A DNA stretch of 7,166 bases from Clostridia bacterium (GTDB lineage Bacteria; Bacillota; Clostridia; Oscillospirales; Acutalibacteraceae), in assembly GCA_017519685.1 (NCBI GenBank), contig JAFWRV010000401.1, forward strand, positions 1 through 7,166. Direction: 5' to 3'. Positions 6,650 through 7,166 of the stretch are shown one piece after another. The first letter of the stretch is position 1. Each line of letters starts with the position of its first letter. A model generated the notes under the pieces. It made no database searches, was not told the DNA's origin, and worked only from the letters and a program-made list of their open reading frames with translations. A program made the translations under genes and the position numbers.

Positions 6650-7166
6650 ATGAAACAGGTTTTATGTTCAAAATGCAAACAGCGCCCCGCGATGTTTTTC
6701 ATGACAAAAGTCGAGGGCGAAAAGACAACGCAGGAGGGACTTTGTCTTAAATGCGCGATGGATCTCAATATCGGGCCGATAAGGCAGATAATCCAGTCCA
6801 TGGGTATATCCGAGGACGAATTTGACGAGGTCAGCGAGCAGTTCAACGAAATGTTTGAAAACGGCTCGTTTGAGCCCGGCGGCGCGGGAACAATGCCGTT
6901 TATGCAAAACCTCAGCGCCATGATGGGCGATAAAGAAAATTCCGAAATCGAAAAAACGCAGAGCGATTCCGAAACGGAAAAGAAAAAGATGTTCGGTAAA
7001 AAGGGAAAAAAGGAAGCGGCGAAAAAGAGAAAGTATCTGACCCAGTTCTGTACCGATCTTACCGAAAAGGCGAGGAACGGACAGATTGACCGTATAATCG
7101 GACGCGAAAACGAGATTTACCGTTCAATCCAGATTCTCTGCAGAAGAACGAAAAACAATCCCTGCC
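6650..7166 (+). CDS. Clp ATPase (ClpC-like) with N-terminal McsA-like zinc finger, 3'-truncated by window edge
   Basis: The frame stays open from the ATG at 6650 to the window end: 172 complete codons plus one base. AGAGGA at 6637-6642 lies seven bases before the start. The N-terminus has paired cysteines CSKC (6-9) and CLKC (32-35), spaced as in the McsA/UvrB-associated zinc finger. A helical acidic region follows (about 43-70), then a charged linker rich in Lys and Glu (about 94-128). From residue 129 the sequence is [16 protein letters not shown], then [11 protein letters not shown] and RRTKNNPC, which is the start of the first AAA+ domain of ClpA/ClpC just before its Walker A. The usual pair of Clp N-domain repeats is absent. 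By family knowledge it should unfold substrates for ClpP; the zinc finger probably replaces the N-domain in substrate or adaptor binding. The McsA domain suggests a link to phosphoarginine or stress control, but that is inference. The gap after the preceding gene is 18 bases. Confidence 0.88.
   Translation, partial: MKQVLCSKCKQRPAMFFMTKVEGEKTTQEGLCLKCAMDLNIGPIRQIIQSMGISEDEFDEVSEQFNEMFENGSFEPGGAGTMPFMQNLSAMMGDKENSEIEKTQSDSETEKKKMFGKKGKKEAAKKRKYLTQFCTDLTEKARNGQIDRIIGRENEIYRSIQILCRRTKNNPC

Overview
The window is a gene-dense stretch in which every gene lies on the + strand. It looks like ordinary chromosome of an anaerobic Clostridia bacterium, most likely an Oscillospirales/Ruminococcaceae-type gut organism of roughly 50% GC. 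This placement is inferred from three things: the ecfA1-ecfA2-ecfT-truA order, a family I recall from Clostridia (DUF5711), and a Clp ATPase that carries an McsA-like zinc finger in place of the usual Clp N-domain. No search could be run.

Layout: (1) positions 1-824, the 3' part of a class I SAM-dependent methyltransferase of the RlmI-like group, cut by the left edge; (2) 836-3359, the complete energising module of an ECF vitamin/metal transporter (EcfA1, EcfA2, EcfT), with overlapping stop/start codons at both internal junctions; (3) 3377-4108, the tRNA pseudouridine synthase TruA; (4) 4117-5286, a single-pass membrane protein with a beta-rich, propeller-like exported domain, probably DUF5711; (5) 5298-5972, a CvpA-family membrane protein; (6) 5981-6631, a CDP-alcohol phosphatidyltransferase related to PgsA; (7) 6650 to the right edge, the start of a zinc-finger Clp ATPase.

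No gap between genes exceeds 18 bases. I see no terminator hairpin, no convincing internal promoter, no RNA gene, repeat, CRISPR array or mobile element. The genes could be read as one long transcript or as back-to-back operons. EcfA1, EcfA2 and EcfT form one complex, which needs a substrate-binding S component encoded elsewhere. The DUF5711, CvpA and phosphatidyltransferase genes are all membrane-related and may form an envelope-linked subgroup, but this is inference from adjacency. The window is mostly housekeeping. The points that most merit a second look are the uncharacterised DUF5711-like gene, its neighbourhood, and the zinc-finger Clp ATPase.
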